Positions 8,523 through 17,737 are shown, counted from the stretch's first letter. The stretch: DNA of 64,000 bases from an uncultured Verrucomicrobiota bacterium (GCA_903856725.1 CAIOCT010000115.1:1-64000); one strand, 5' to 3'. Made by a program: numbers and translations. Notes: generated by a model from the letters alone, not told the origin.

Positions 8523-10529
8523 TTAGTGGTGATCGCCGCGGGACTCGGTAACTTTGCCCTCAGCGTCGATATGAAGATGATAGCCACCGGGGCCTTCGAG
8601 GGCCCACAGATAGCAAGAAGCGACCATGAGGCCGAGGCCGGTGATGGCGAGTGGTAGGTGCGAAGCGAGGACTTGCTGGCCGAACATCGTCACGGGGTGA
8701 TGAAGTTGGGCGAAATTGTACCCGCCCACCAGTAGGCCGATAGCTGCGAATAAGGGATACCACGATTGGTCCGGCATATGAATGCCGCCATGTGATTCTT
8801 CTGCTTTGATATGAGCGGCCTTTTCTTGAGCGATCTCAGCTTTGTGTGTTTTCTCATACCACCAAGCATCGCGTGCGTGGACGGTTGGGATGGCGGCGAA
8901 ATTATGCTCAGGCGGAGGCGAAGGAATGGACCATTCTAAGGTGCGGGCATCCCAAGGATCGTTGCCGCATTTCTCGCCCTTGAAATAAGACCAAACTAAC
9001 ACTGCAAAATAGGTGAAGATACCAAGCCCTAGCAGGTAGGCTCCGTACGTGGCGAAAAGGTTGCCCTCGTTCCAGCCCATATTGGAATCATAGGTCCAGG
9101 TCCGGCGCGGCATACCATTCAAGCCCAAGAAATGCATGGGGAAAAAGGTCGCGTTGAAGCCGACAAAAATAACCCAGAAGGAAACTTTCCCCCAGAACTC
9201 CGGCACCATGCGGCCGAAGAATTTTGGAAACCAGAAATGAATGGCTGCAAGCAGGGCGAAGGTCGCTCCGCCAATGAGAACATAGTGGAAGTGAGCGATA
9301 ACAAAGTAACTGTCTTGCTGTTGGGCATCAGCCGGAGCCGCGGAATGCATGATGCCCGAGAGTCCGCCCATCATGAACATCCAGATGAATCCGAGAGCAA
9401 ACATCATGGGCACACGGGTAACAATCCGACCACCCCAGAGGGTCCCAATCCAATTGAAGACCTTAACCCCCGTTGGCACGGCGATCGCCATCGTCGCCAA
9501 CGCGAAGGCGGCCGTGGCCACCGTCCCGAGACCGGTGGTGAACATATGGTGACTCCATACACCGAAACCGATGAAGCCGATCGCCACACCCGAGAATACT
9601 ACGATGGGATAACCGAAAAGGGGTTTACGCGCGAAGGTAGGCAGAATCTCTGAAACATAGCCCATCGGAGGCAAAATAAGAATATAGACCTCAGGATGAC
9701 CGAAGACCCAGAAGAGATGCTGCCACAGGATAGGCTGACCGCCACCGGACACCTCGAAGAAATTGGTCCCGAAATTGCGATCGAACATCACCATGATCAG
9801 GGCGATGGCGATGGCTGGTAGTGCAAGCACCAGGAGGAAGCTCGTCACTAAGGCCATCCAAGTGAATACGGGTAAACGCATCATCGTGAGGCCGGGCGCC
9901 CTTAGATTGATGATTGTGACGATAAAATTCAGGGAGGCCACAATGGAGGAAATGCCTAGTACCTGAATACCGAGTACCCAAAAATCGGTCGAGAGATCAG
10001 GGGTGAAGCTCTTAGAGGTCAGCGGTGCATAGCCAAACCAGCCGATGTCAGGAGCGCCGCCAAAATTCCAGCTTGGGACGAAGTGGGAAATCCAACCGAC
10101 ATTGAGCAAGATTGCTCCGACGACCCAGACCCAGAGGGAAAAGGAGTTAAGGCGGGGGAAGGCCACATCGCGTGCGCCCACTTGGATCGGGATGAGCAAA
10201 TTGAAAAACGCCGCATTGAGGGGCATGACGGCAAGAAAGATCATCGTGGTGCCGTGCATCGTGAACAACTCACTGTAGAGTTGCGCGCTGATGAAGCGAT
10301 TATTCGGCACCATGAGCTGCGTCCGAATCATCAGGGCTTCGATCCCGCCGATGAGGAAAAATAAGATGGCGAAGCCGCCGTAAAGCATACCGATCTTTTT
10401 GTGATCGACGGTCGTCAACCAGCTGACGATGCCCGTTTTTGCGGTCGGGCGCGGGAAAAGGGAAAAGGTGGTAGCCGGTTGGGCTGTTTGTTTGCCGGTG
10501 AAGCCGGACTGGGCGATTACTTCTGCCAT
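8523..10529 (-). CDS. coxA: Cytochrome c oxidase subunit I
   Basis: The 668-residue catalytic subunit that reduces O2 and pumps protons. Twelve core helices are followed by an extra hydrophilic and two-helix region (about 545-668) also seen in some bacterial caa3 enzymes. Ligands are visible: heme a His92 (MHGTTM) and His415, CuB His278, His327 and His328, heme a3 His413, and the cross-linked Tyr282 in GHPEVY. Glu280 in this motif marks the A1-type D-channel. Operon order coxB-coxA-coxC-ctaF is canonical. The extension contains HKAEIAQEKAAHIKAEESHG, a charged stretch of unknown role. Confidence 0.97.
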   Translation of the reverse strand: MAEVIAQSGFTGKQTAQPATTFSLFPRPTAKTGIVSWLTTVDHKKIGMLYGGFAILFFLIGGIEALMIRTQLMVPNNRFISAQLYSELFTMHGTTMIFLAVMPLNAAFFNLLIPIQVGARDVAFPRLNSFSLWVWVVGAILLNVGWISHFVPSWNFGGAPDIGWFGYAPLTSKSFTPDLSTDFWVLGIQVLGISSIVASLNFIVTIINLRAPGLTMMRLPVFTWMALVTSFLLVLALPAIAIALIMVMFDRNFGTNFFEVSGGGQPILWQHLFWVFGHPEVYILILPPMGYVSEILPTFARKPLFGYPIVVFSGVAIGFIGFGVWSHHMFTTGLGTVATAAFALATMAIAVPTGVKVFNWIGTLWGGRIVTRVPMMFALGFIWMFMMGGLSGIMHSAAPADAQQQDSYFVIAHFHYVLIGGATFALLAAIHFWFPKFFGRMVPEFWGKVSFWVIFVGFNATFFPMHFLGLNGMPRRTWTYDSNMGWNEGNLFATYGAYLLGLGIFTYFAVLVWSYFKGEKCGNDPWDARTLEWSIPSPPPEHNFAAIPTVHARDAWWYEKTHKAEIAQEKAAHIKAEESHGGIHMPDQSWYPLFAAIGLLVGGYNFAQLHHPVTMFGQQVLASHLPLAITGLGLMVASCYLWALEGPGGYHLHIDAEGKVTESRGDHH

Positions 10530-10624
10530 AAATATTGGGGTGAAGGAGGAGCGAAAGTTGAGAAAAAGGAGAGGCTGCGAGGTCGCGTCGTAATGGTGGA
10601 GTGCTGATTAACCCGTGGCCGCGA

Positions 10625-11920
10625 TTATTTTAGGCTGTGCAGATAAGCGACGAGGGCATCGATCTCTTGATCATTAACGGTGAAGTTCGGCTTCCAGTCG
10701 TCGCCGTCTTTAACATTATAGCCGCCAAACCACATTTTATTGCCCGGTTTAAAGTGATTGGGATTTTTAATCCAAGCGTGCATCCGCTCGCGGGTGTTTT
10801 CTAATACACCAGCGGCGATGGTGGAGCGGGCGCCGACTCGGGTCAGGTCGGGGCCGCTGATGCCAACGCCTTCATGGCCGCGGATGCTGTGACAGCTAAC
10901 GCAAGTTTTGGCCGAGAATAATTGGCGTCCTTGCGCGATCAATTGAGCATCTTCACCGGCTTCAGGATGCTGCATCTCCCGCCAAGCATTCAGGGGGTCA
11001 GCATCAAAAGCAGGGGAGGCAGCCAATGCTTCGCCGGCCTTTAGTTTCATCGCCGCAAATTGCACATGAGCGCTGCGATCAGCAGCGTTGGCTAGCAGAG
11101 CTGGCGTAACCGTGCGCGCTGGGGATTTCTGATTCTCCAGCCATTGCGAATAATCGCGAGGCGACAGAGCGATTACGCGGAAACGCATGATGGCATGCGA
11201 TTCACCACAAAATTCAGCACATTGACCATAATAGTAGCCCGGTTTGTCGGCTTTGAACCAAAGAAAATTCGCGCGGTTCGGCATCATATCAACTTTCCCG
11301 GCGAGCTTTGGCACCCAAAAGCTATGAATCACATCGATGGTGCGGAGCTGGACCCGAATCGGGGTCCCGGCGGGGACGACCAATTCATTGCCGGTCACTA
11401 AAGGAGCTTCGCCACCGTTGGGTAGCTTCACGAGTTCCGTGGGATACTCGAATTTGAACCACCATTGATAACCGGTCGCGACGACTTCCATGGCGTTACC
11501 CTTCTCGTCTTCGGGTACATCGTGGGTGTACCAGATATCTCGCAAAGTGGGGATGGCGATGATGACTAACAAGGCGACCGAAGCGGCGATTAAGCCGATT
11601 TCTACAAAAGGATTCCCGTGTGCCTCAGGTGGTGGCTCGGCATGCTCATCGGACTCTGAGCGGGCGCGAAATTTAATCTGGGTGTAGGCTAGGATTGCGC
11701 CAACTACGACGAAGATGAAGGTGCAAACATACACCGTTATCATGAATAAGTCCCATTGCGCTTTGGCGACGGGACCTGCGGTGAGCATAGTGGACTGATT
11801 GCCACTCAGGTCGAAAATATCGGCCAGCTTACAGCCGGACAAAAGAACCAGGCCAAGCCCGGCGACTAAAGCGCGAGTTACGCGCGAAAAAGGACGATGA
11901 TCGAAGCGGATGCGGGTCAT
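10625..11920 (-). CDS. coxB: Cytochrome c oxidase subunit II fused to cytochrome c (caa3 type)
   Basis: A 431-residue electron-entry subunit, from the ATG at 11920; an in-frame TTG at 11959 lies farther out. A lipoprotein signal peptide ends in LLSGC with Cys30 as lipidation site. Two membrane helices (about 56-80 and 105-125) precede a cupredoxin domain with a complete CuA site: His199, Cys234, Glu236, Cys238, His242, Met245. A C-terminal class I cytochrome c domain has CVSCH at 340-344 and a Met in the GNKMWFGG region as likely axial ligand. The fused heme marks a caa3 oxidase. First gene of the operon, divergent from an azurin-like gene 215 bp away. Confidence 0.96.
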   Translation of the reverse strand: MTRIRFDHRPFSRVTRALVAGLGLVLLSGCKLADIFDLSGNQSTMLTAGPVAKAQWDLFMITVYVCTFIFVVVGAILAYTQIKFRARSESDEHAEPPPEAHGNPFVEIGLIAASVALLVIIAIPTLRDIWYTHDVPEDEKGNAMEVVATGYQWWFKFEYPTELVKLPNGGEAPLVTGNELVVPAGTPIRVQLRTIDVIHSFWVPKLAGKVDMMPNRANFLWFKADKPGYYYGQCAEFCGESHAIMRFRVIALSPRDYSQWLENQKSPARTVTPALLANAADRSAHVQFAAMKLKAGEALAASPAFDADPLNAWREMQHPEAGEDAQLIAQGRQLFSAKTCVSCHSIRGHEGVGISGPDLTRVGARSTIAAGVLENTRERMHAWIKNPNHFKPGNKMWFGGYNVKDGDDWKPNFTVNDQEIDALVAYLHSLK

Positions 11921-12135
11921 GTATAACAGTAATGTTCTCAGCGGGAGGCGCTGGAGCAATAATGTCGGGCGAGCGTCTGCAAATAATCGGTCATTTCAAC
12001 TACAAAACCACCGCAAAATATGCGCTATCCGCTCCCGCCTGAGGTATAATCTGTACGGGGATCGGTATTAGATATTTAGCAACCTTGACCTGCGTCATTG
12101 CGCTCTCTGGGGCCGTGTGTAATAATCCGTTTCTC

Positions 12136-12618
12136 ATGAAAAAATACCTACTCCTTCCTCTCTTAGCCGCTAGCATTCTGCTCGTGGGCTGTGGTCAAAA
12201 AACTGAATCAGCCGCCGTGGTTGCGAGCGCTCCTACTGGTGCGTCTTTTGAACTGACGGCTAACGATTCAATGAAATTTAACCTTACCCGTCTTGAGGTT
12301 ACGGCAGGGCAAGATGTAACTGTTAGTTTAACTAATATGGGCAATATGCCTAAGGTCGCAATGGGTCATAACTGGGTTCTGCTTAAAAAAGGAACCGATG
12401 TTAAAGCCTTTACCGACGCCGCCATCATGGCGGCGGCCACTGACTATGTTCCGACAGCTTTGGCTGGCCAAGTGATTGCCCACACCAAATTGCTCGGACC
12501 TAAGCAAAGTGAAGAGGTCAAGTTCAAGGCCCCCACTGAGCCAGGCGAATATGTCTACCTTTGCACTTTTCCGGCCCATTATCTCTCGGGCATGAAAGGC
12601 GTGCTGGTGGTTAAGTAA
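12136..12618 (+). CDS. Azurin-like blue copper lipoprotein
   Basis: A 160-residue small electron carrier. The ATG at 12136 gives a lipoprotein signal peptide with the lipobox LVGC (Cys19); a longer frame from 12085 would bury it. The mature cupredoxin carries all type 1 copper ligands: His78 in MGHN, Cys143 and His148 in CTFPAH, and Met153 in GMKG. The overall pattern is azurin rather than plastocyanin. It is divergent from the caa3 oxidase subunit II gene and inside the oxidase assembly island, so a role as membrane-tethered donor to, or acceptor near, the oxidase is a good inference. A GNRA-loop terminator follows. Confidence 0.93.
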   Translation: MKKYLLLPLLAASILLVGCGQKTESAAVVASAPTGASFELTANDSMKFNLTRLEVTAGQDVTVSLTNMGNMPKVAMGHNWVLLKKGTDVKAFTDAAIMAAATDYVPTALAGQVIAHTKLLGPKQSEEVKFKAPTEPGEYVYLCTFPAHYLSGMKGVLVVK

Positions 12619-12662
12619 CGTTTTTATTGGCGCGCCTGCTGAGAGCGGGCTGCGATTAATGC

Positions 12663-12690
12663 AAAAGCCGAGCGAAAGCTCGGCTTTTTT
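12663..12690 (+). terminator. Intrinsic terminator after the azurin-like gene
   Basis: An 8-bp stem (AGCCGAGC with GCTCGGCT) closes a GAAA tetraloop and is followed by six T on the plus strand, 45 bp after the azurin-like stop codon. Four A precede the stem, so it may also end minus-strand transcription from the DUF420 gene, which converges here. Confidence 0.92.
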
Positions 12691-12743
12691 GTTAAAACCA
12701 ACGGCGGGGCAGGCCCGCGCGACTATTTCACGACAAGCGTGAT

Positions 12744-13187
12744 TCAGGCTGCTGGGGCGCTTGGCCACCAGATATAGAGAAAAAAGTAAACGAGCACTCC
12801 CGTTACCGAGACGTAGTACCAGATAGGGAAGGTAAACTTTGCCCACCGTTTATGGGTTTCAAAATCACCTTTAATGGCAAAAAGGAAGGTGCGGGGCACT
12901 AGGTACGCGATCGAGATAGCGAGGATGATATGTGAAATCAGCATCGTATAATAGAAGGCGCGGAGCGCAGGGCTTTCACCGCCAAAAGGAGTGTGCACGC
13001 CCTTCATCAGGATTTTATGCGTCACATAGCCCACCAGGAAAATAGCTGATATGACTCCCGCGGTTAGCATCGAAGCGCGGTGTGCCTCGCGTTTGCCTTG
13101 TTTGATGAAAATAAATCCGAGCGTAATCAGTACGGTGGCGGTGGCGTTGAGGGCCGCATTGAGGGTGGGGATGTCTTGGGTTGTCAT
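12744..13187 (-). CDS. DUF420 family membrane protein (oxidase assembly, CtaM-like)
   Basis: A 147-residue protein with four predicted helices and the DUF420 hallmarks: HRASMLTAGVISAIFLVGYV, YYTMLISHIILAI and HKRWAKFTFPIWYYVSVTGV, including conserved His residues at the membrane border. Members of this family (for example CtaM in Firmicutes) are needed for activity of heme-copper oxidases and usually sit in cta/cox clusters. Here it precedes nothing on its strand except the shared terminator and follows heme O synthase by 27 bp, so it is probably the last gene of a ctaA-ctaB-DUF420 operon. Confidence 0.88.
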   Translation of the reverse strand: MTTQDIPTLNAALNATATVLITLGFIFIKQGKREAHRASMLTAGVISAIFLVGYVTHKILMKGVHTPFGGESPALRAFYYTMLISHIILAISIAYLVPRTFLFAIKGDFETHKRWAKFTFPIWYYVSVTGVLVYFFLYIWWPSAPAA

Positions 13188-13214
13188 GGATGAGATGATG
13201 CCGCGCAGCGCGCG

Positions 13215-14132
13215 CTAAAGTTTAAAGAATAGTCGGTCGGCGACCAGCAGGCCGAGCAGAAGCGGCAGATAAGCAATTGAAATGAGAAATAGACGCCGCG
13301 CTTCAGTTTCGCGTCGAGCCGGATTCAGGAAAATAAAAGCCGACCAGAGAATCCAGCCTCCTAACGCCACGGCCCCAGCGAAATAATACCACGAGCAATA
13401 GCCGAGCAGCGTCGGCATTCCACTGGCGGCAAGGAGCAGTACAGTCCAGATGAATGCCCGACGGGAGACGCGGCGGCCACTCGGATCTACGACCGACAAA
13501 ATCGGGAAATGGGCTGCGGCGTAGTCTTTGCGGTAGGTCCAAGCTAAGGCAAAGAAATGGGGCATTTGCCACGTGAACAAAATGGCGAAGAGAGTCCAGC
13601 CGAGCGCGGGATTCGATCGTCCCGCTGCCGCCCAACCAATCATCGGGGGCAGGGCGCCACTGACCGCACCGATCTCCGTCGACCAACGCGACCATTTTTT
13701 GGCGGGGGTGTAAATGGCGAGGTAGGCGACCACCGTTGCTAAACCGAGAAAAGCAGAGGCTCCATTGACCTGCTTAAAAAGTAAGCTAAGTCCGGTCAGG
13801 CATAGGATCCAGCCCAGTACAAAAGCTGACCCGGGCGCAATGATGCCCTGCGGAATGGGGCGATCCATGGTGCGCTGCATTAAGGCATCGCGATCGCTCT
13901 CCATCCACTGATTTAGAGCTGCCACGCCGCCAGCGCACAAAGCGGTGCCTGCCATCAGGAAGAATGTCCGCGACCATTCCCAGTAAGAGACTGCCGATAG
14001 GTAGCCGACCATAGCCGTGGTAACTGACAGCATGCTCAGTCGTGGTTTGGTTAGCTCAAGATAATGGTGCCAAGTCGCCGGCGTGGGCTGGGCGGCGTTA
14101 CCGGGAAGGCTTTGCTCTGGGGCGGGGGTCAT
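13215..14132 (-). CDS. ctaB: Protoheme IX farnesyltransferase (heme O synthase)
   Basis: Attaches a farnesyl group to protoheme to give heme O, the first step to heme A. The 305-residue UbiA-superfamily prenyltransferase has about nine helices. The first Asp-rich motif region is seen as NQWMESDRDALMQRT followed by the DRPIP signature, and the second polar loop lies around YRKDYAAAHFP. Its ATG overlaps the end of the heme A synthase gene by four bases (ATGA), so the two are translationally coupled. Genes upstream and downstream all serve the aa3-type oxidase. Confidence 0.95.
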   Translation of the reverse strand: MTPAPEQSLPGNAAQPTPATWHHYLELTKPRLSMLSVTTAMVGYLSAVSYWEWSRTFFLMAGTALCAGGVAALNQWMESDRDALMQRTMDRPIPQGIIAPGSAFVLGWILCLTGLSLLFKQVNGASAFLGLATVVAYLAIYTPAKKWSRWSTEIGAVSGALPPMIGWAAAGRSNPALGWTLFAILFTWQMPHFFALAWTYRKDYAAAHFPILSVVDPSGRRVSRRAFIWTVLLLAASGMPTLLGYCSWYYFAGAVALGGWILWSAFIFLNPARRETEARRLFLISIAYLPLLLGLLVADRLFFKL

Positions 14133-15100
14133 ACGAGTTTGGTTCTAACTGAGCCGTGGTAAGTGAAGCAGGTCAGCAGAAATGTTACCGCCAGCGTTAA
14201 GGCGCCGATGATGACATGCCCGGTCGTCATGGTGACACTGCGCCCCGTCCAGATGATTTGCGCGCCTAGATAGATTTGCAGGCTGATGAGGCCAAGTAGG
14301 CTGAGGCCCAACCAGCGCAAGGTCGTGGGTACGGAGGGCTCGCGCCAGAGCTGGCTCACAAAAATGCTGAGCGCCAGTGTCACTAAGCCAGCCATGACAC
14401 GATGTGCAAAATGAATGCCAACCCGAAAATCCCATAGAGCAGGGAGTAAATTGCCCTCGGGGGTTGAGAGTGGGAACGTAGGTATAGCGAGTCCCGCAAA
14501 ACTGTGCCGAACGACCGCGGCGATAGAAAGTTGCACAAAAAGCAGGGCAACACACCCCGCGCCGAGTCGTCGCAGTCGCCGAGAGGAAACCCCGGTCCAG
14601 CCGCTGCTGCCTTCGATCCACGGGCGCGAACTGGCGATAGCGATGGCAAAGAGGGTGCAAACAAAAGCTTGAGCCAAGACCGCGTGGAGCATCGCAAATA
14701 AACGGCCGAGGCTGGTGTTCACGAGGTCAATGTGCTGGTGATCGAACAAGACGCGGAGCCCGCCCACCGCAGCTTGGGTTAAGACGAGGCCGACGGCAAA
14801 ATAGCCGAGGCGCCGTAGCCACGTGCGTTCTTCGGTTAGCCACAACCAAACCGCGAGGATGATGGTAATCGAGCTCATCAGGCTGGCGCTGAGGCGATGC
14901 GAATGTTCGGCAAATTTATCGATTTCTGTTAACCATCCTAATGGGTTGATTGATCCATTGGAGAGCGGCCAGTCGGCAAAGGCCATGCCGGCGCCGATGC
15001 TCGTGGTGAATGCGCCCAGTGCGACGAGAACAAAAACCCAGCCACTGCCCAGTGCGGCGAAGGCGGCGAGACCAAATTTATAATGGGCAGTGCGCGACAT
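14129..15100 (-). CDS. ctaA: Heme A synthase (COX15/CtaA)
   Basis: A 323-residue eight-helix membrane protein converting heme O to heme A by oxidising a methyl group. The four conserved His residues occur in EHSHRL-like FAEHSHRLSASL, LHAVLAQAF, HFAHRVMAG and TTGHVIIGA. The N-terminal helix is followed by the typical TSIGAGMAFADWP loop. First gene of the leftward ctaA-ctaB-DUF420 set. Its start region faces the SCO gene on the other strand, leaving under 100 bp for divergent promoters if the SCO start at 15197 is right. Confidence 0.94.
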   Translation of the reverse strand: MSRTAHYKFGLAAFAALGSGWVFVLVALGAFTTSIGAGMAFADWPLSNGSINPLGWLTEIDKFAEHSHRLSASLMSSITIILAVWLWLTEERTWLRRLGYFAVGLVLTQAAVGGLRVLFDHQHIDLVNTSLGRLFAMLHAVLAQAFVCTLFAIAIASSRPWIEGSSGWTGVSSRRLRRLGAGCVALLFVQLSIAAVVRHSFAGLAIPTFPLSTPEGNLLPALWDFRVGIHFAHRVMAGLVTLALSIFVSQLWREPSVPTTLRWLGLSLLGLISLQIYLGAQIIWTGRSVTMTTGHVIIGALTLAVTFLLTCFTYHGSVRTKLV

Positions 15101-15196
15101 GAAAAATGCGTGGCGGGAGAAAAGGGAAGTGATACTTGCCGGGTGGGCAGCGCAAACCTTTTGACAATTTCTGACTTTGGCAAATGGGTGAAGCGT

Positions 15197-16114
15197 ATGA
15201 CGTCTTGTTATTCGCTCGTCCGCCGGTGGGCTGCAGGTTTGCTAATAACGGCGATCGGCCTAAGTGCAGGTTGCGCCAAAGCCAAACCGGTAGCGACGGT
15301 TCCCCCAGTCGTGGCGGCGCCCAGTGAGCAACGCTATCCGTTGACGGGTGAAATTGTCGAGGTGCAGCGGGCGACTCAGACCCTGGTCGTGACGCATGAT
15401 GAAATTAAAGGCTACATGCCGGGTATGACCATGGAGTTTAAGGCGGCGCGGGGTGATTTGGAGAATGCGCAACCCGGCCAGCATATTCGGGCTGAGTTGG
15501 TGGTGCGTGGTACAGAATTTTCTCTCGAAAAAATTTGGCCGGCGGACGCGGTGACTGAACGCGCTCTAACCGCCGCGGCGCAAACCTTGGCCCAAGATAC
15601 GGCAATGCGGGGGAAGTCGGCGTATCGAGAGATTGGGGAGACTTTGCCTGAATTTACACTGCTCGATCAAGCGGGCCGCGCGGTTTCACCGAGCCGCTTT
15701 CGCGGCAAGCAGGTGGTGCTTAATTTTATCTTCACCCGCTGCCCCGTCGCTACCATGTGCCCAGCCTCGACCCTCCGCATGCAAAAACTCCAGCAAGCAG
15801 CCCGCGCTGCGGGGGTCACGGACTTAGAATTGGTGTCGGTTTCCCTCGATCCAGAATTTGATACCCCTGGCATATTAAAAGAATATGCCGCAGTACGTGG
15901 TATCGATTTGGCTAATTTTTCTTTCCTAACGGGACCTGACGCGGCGGTGCGTCAACTCCTCGCGCAGTTGGGGGTAATTCGAGAATTTGAAGGCGCCACC
16001 ATTAAGCATACTCTCGCCACCGTGTTGATTAACCCGCAGGGTAAAATCATCTATCGGGCTGATGGCAGTGCATGGACGGTGGACGATTTTCTGCAGCGCT
16101 TGAAAAAAGCATGA
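15197..16114 (+). CDS. SCO1/SenC-like copper chaperone with N-terminal CusF-like domain
   Basis: A 305-residue lipoprotein from the ATG at 15197 (lipobox LSAGC, Cys26); an earlier ATG at 15083 would overlap ctaA and spoil the signal peptide. Residues 51-118 form a CusF_Ec-like domain with the copper-site cluster around H67 and YMPGMTM (M74, M77, M79). Residues 147-305 are a thioredoxin-fold SCO domain with CPVATMC (Cys182, Cys188) and the distal His271, the canonical Cu ligand set. SCO proteins deliver copper to CuA of oxidase subunit II. The next gene overlaps by ATGA, so the pair is coupled. Confidence 0.92.
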   Translation: MTSCYSLVRRWAAGLLITAIGLSAGCAKAKPVATVPPVVAAPSEQRYPLTGEIVEVQRATQTLVVTHDEIKGYMPGMTMEFKAARGDLENAQPGQHIRAELVVRGTEFSLEKIWPADAVTERALTAAAQTLAQDTAMRGKSAYREIGETLPEFTLLDQAGRAVSPSRFRGKQVVLNFIFTRCPVATMCPASTLRMQKLQQAARAAGVTDLELVSVSLDPEFDTPGILKEYAAVRGIDLANFSFLTGPDAAVRQLLAQLGVIREFEGATIKHTLATVLINPQGKIIYRADGSAWTVDDFLQRLKKA

Positions 16115-17019
16115 GTCAAACCAGCGCAAATTCCGCTCGCAATCGCTCGGTGCTGATCATCACCGTGCTGGCCCTAGGACTATATCTGTTGGTGCGGGCA
16201 TTGCCGACAGGCACAAATCTAAATCACATGGATTTTCGGACGGAAGGAAAGGGGGCGTTGGAATTTTGTGATGCGAACAATCCTCAATTTATTCCGGTGG
16301 TGCAGGTTCGTTCACCGGTGGTGCTTGGGCTCAAGGCGGCAACTGCCGTGGCGCCTGATCAGCCAGTGGTTATGACGCTCACGCTCCAAACGGCCAGCGG
16401 CAAGCCCATCGCGCCCGAGGATCTCGTGCTGGCGCACACGCGAAAATTACACCTACTGATTGTCGATCCGACGCTCGAGGATTATCAGCATTTGCATCCC
16501 GAACCAGGCAAGCGTCCGGGCGAATGGGTGTTCACATTTACGCCGCAACGAGCGGGGATCTATCGCATTTTTGCCGACTTTACGCCGGTAGCCACGGTTC
16601 GCGGACTATACGGTGTGGTCGAACTCACCGTGCCGGGATCTGTCGCGCGGTTGGCGCGCTCACCCAATTTAACTTACACGGTCGGCGAATTCGAGTTTAG
16701 CTTGGCGGCGGCGCAAAATTTCCGCGCGCGGCAGCCGATTGACTTGCGCTTTCGGGTGAATCGACGGGGTGGAGGCTCAATGCAGCTTCAGCCGGTGATG
16801 GGGGCTTTTGCGCATTTGGTGGCTTTTGATGAAGGGCGTAGTGGCTTTGCACACCTGCATCCGGCGCAGGCTGATTTGAAACAAGCCTTAGATTCGGTGA
16901 CTCCTGAGCTCACGTTTAAATTAACTATCCCACAGCCTGGTCGCTACGTCATTTGGAGTCAGGTGATGATCGCGGGGCGGGAAATTTTCGCTCCTTTCTG
17001 GATCGATGTTCTGCCTTAA
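16111..17019 (+). CDS. Membrane-anchored protein with two HLHP repeats, SCO-linked
   Basis: A 302-residue protein whose ATG overlaps the SCO stop by four bases. It has an uncleaved-looking N-terminal helix (about 13-31) and an extracytoplasmic part containing two related beta-type units: the first has HTRKLHLLIVD then YQHLHPEP, the second has AFAHLVAFDEG then FAHLHPAQ. Each unit ends in a strand pair resembling GIYRIFADF or GRYVIWSQV. The conserved His and Met residues point to metal binding, most likely copper given the SCO coupling, and the fold may be YtkA-like. I do not know a named function; copper handling for the oxidase is inference. Confidence 0.75.
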   Translation: MSQTSANSARNRSVLIITVLALGLYLLVRALPTGTNLNHMDFRTEGKGALEFCDANNPQFIPVVQVRSPVVLGLKAATAVAPDQPVVMTLTLQTASGKPIAPEDLVLAHTRKLHLLIVDPTLEDYQHLHPEPGKRPGEWVFTFTPQRAGIYRIFADFTPVATVRGLYGVVELTVPGSVARLARSPNLTYTVGEFEFSLAAAQNFRARQPIDLRFRVNRRGGGSMQLQPVMGAFAHLVAFDEGRSGFAHLHPAQADLKQALDSVTPELTFKLTIPQPGRYVIWSQVMIAGREIFAPFWIDVLP

Positions 17020-17044
17020 GACGGCGGACTTAAATGGCGACGCC

Positions 17045-17737
17045 TTACACGGGCTCACCCGCGAGTTGCATAACTTTGCCCGTCCCAGTGGTGAGGAATC
17101 TTCCTAGTTGCGTGCCAGGAAAACTGCCAAAATTTCCGGGATAACAACGCAACAAACCCTCGCGGGCTAGACGGACAATGCTCCGGGTATTCATTTCGGG
17201 ATCGGCGCAGAAAAAATGGGGAGTGGCGCGATTGGGCCAAAGGATGCTGCCACGCAGGACATCACCGATGATGGCTTCTCCGGAGTCGAGCACGACAGAA
17301 GCAGATCCTAAGGTATGGCCAGGAGTGGCCATCACGCGCCCTTTGATTCCGTAGGGCGTGAGAGAAAAACTGTCGCGGAAAATGAGGTCGGGTTCAAATG
17401 ATTCGAAGGGTTCATCCACGAAGGGGCGCACGAGACGTCCGAATTGATCCTGTGCGGCAAGGACGCCATTTTCTCCAGATCGCGCGAGCCCAGCATCGCC
17501 GCTGTGTAGCGCAATTTTTGCGCTGCTACGTCGGCGGAGTTCTGCCGCGCAGCCCGCGTGGTCGCTGTGGCCGTGGGTTAAAAGAATGAGGGCAATTTGA
17601 TTTAATTCGATGCGGTGAATCTTCAGGGCATTCAAGATGCGCTGCAGATCGCCGGGCGCCCCCGTATCAACGAGTACCGGCCGCTCGCCTAGCAGCAGGT
17701 AGCAGTTGGAGATCGCGCATTTAATTCTGATTAACAT
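17045..17737 (-). CDS. MBL-fold metallo-hydrolase (glyoxalase II-like)
   Basis: A 230-residue metallo-beta-lactamase fold hydrolase. The zinc motif THGHSDHAG lies at about residues 54-62, with later ligands in TPGHTLGSASV and a D in GEAIIGDVLRG. The N-terminus NCYLLLGERPVLVDTG is the usual glyoxalase II/MBL entry strand pair. It lacks the C-terminal helical domain of true glyoxalase II, so the substrate is unknown. It ends a long leftward gene run and converges with the SCO-linked gene. Confidence 0.85.
   Translation of the reverse strand: MLIRIKCAISNCYLLLGERPVLVDTGAPGDLQRILNALKIHRIELNQIALILLTHGHSDHAGCAAELRRRSSAKIALHSGDAGLARSGENGVLAAQDQFGRLVRPFVDEPFESFEPDLIFRDSFSLTPYGIKGRVMATPGHTLGSASVVLDSGEAIIGDVLRGSILWPNRATPHFFCADPEMNTRSIVRLAREGLLRCYPGNFGSFPGTQLGRFLTTGTGKVMQLAGEPV

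Noticed and set aside
9132-9653. 173-codon open frame on the plus strand inside coxA
   Set aside because: It lies wholly antisense to a certain gene, has biased charged composition and no family features.
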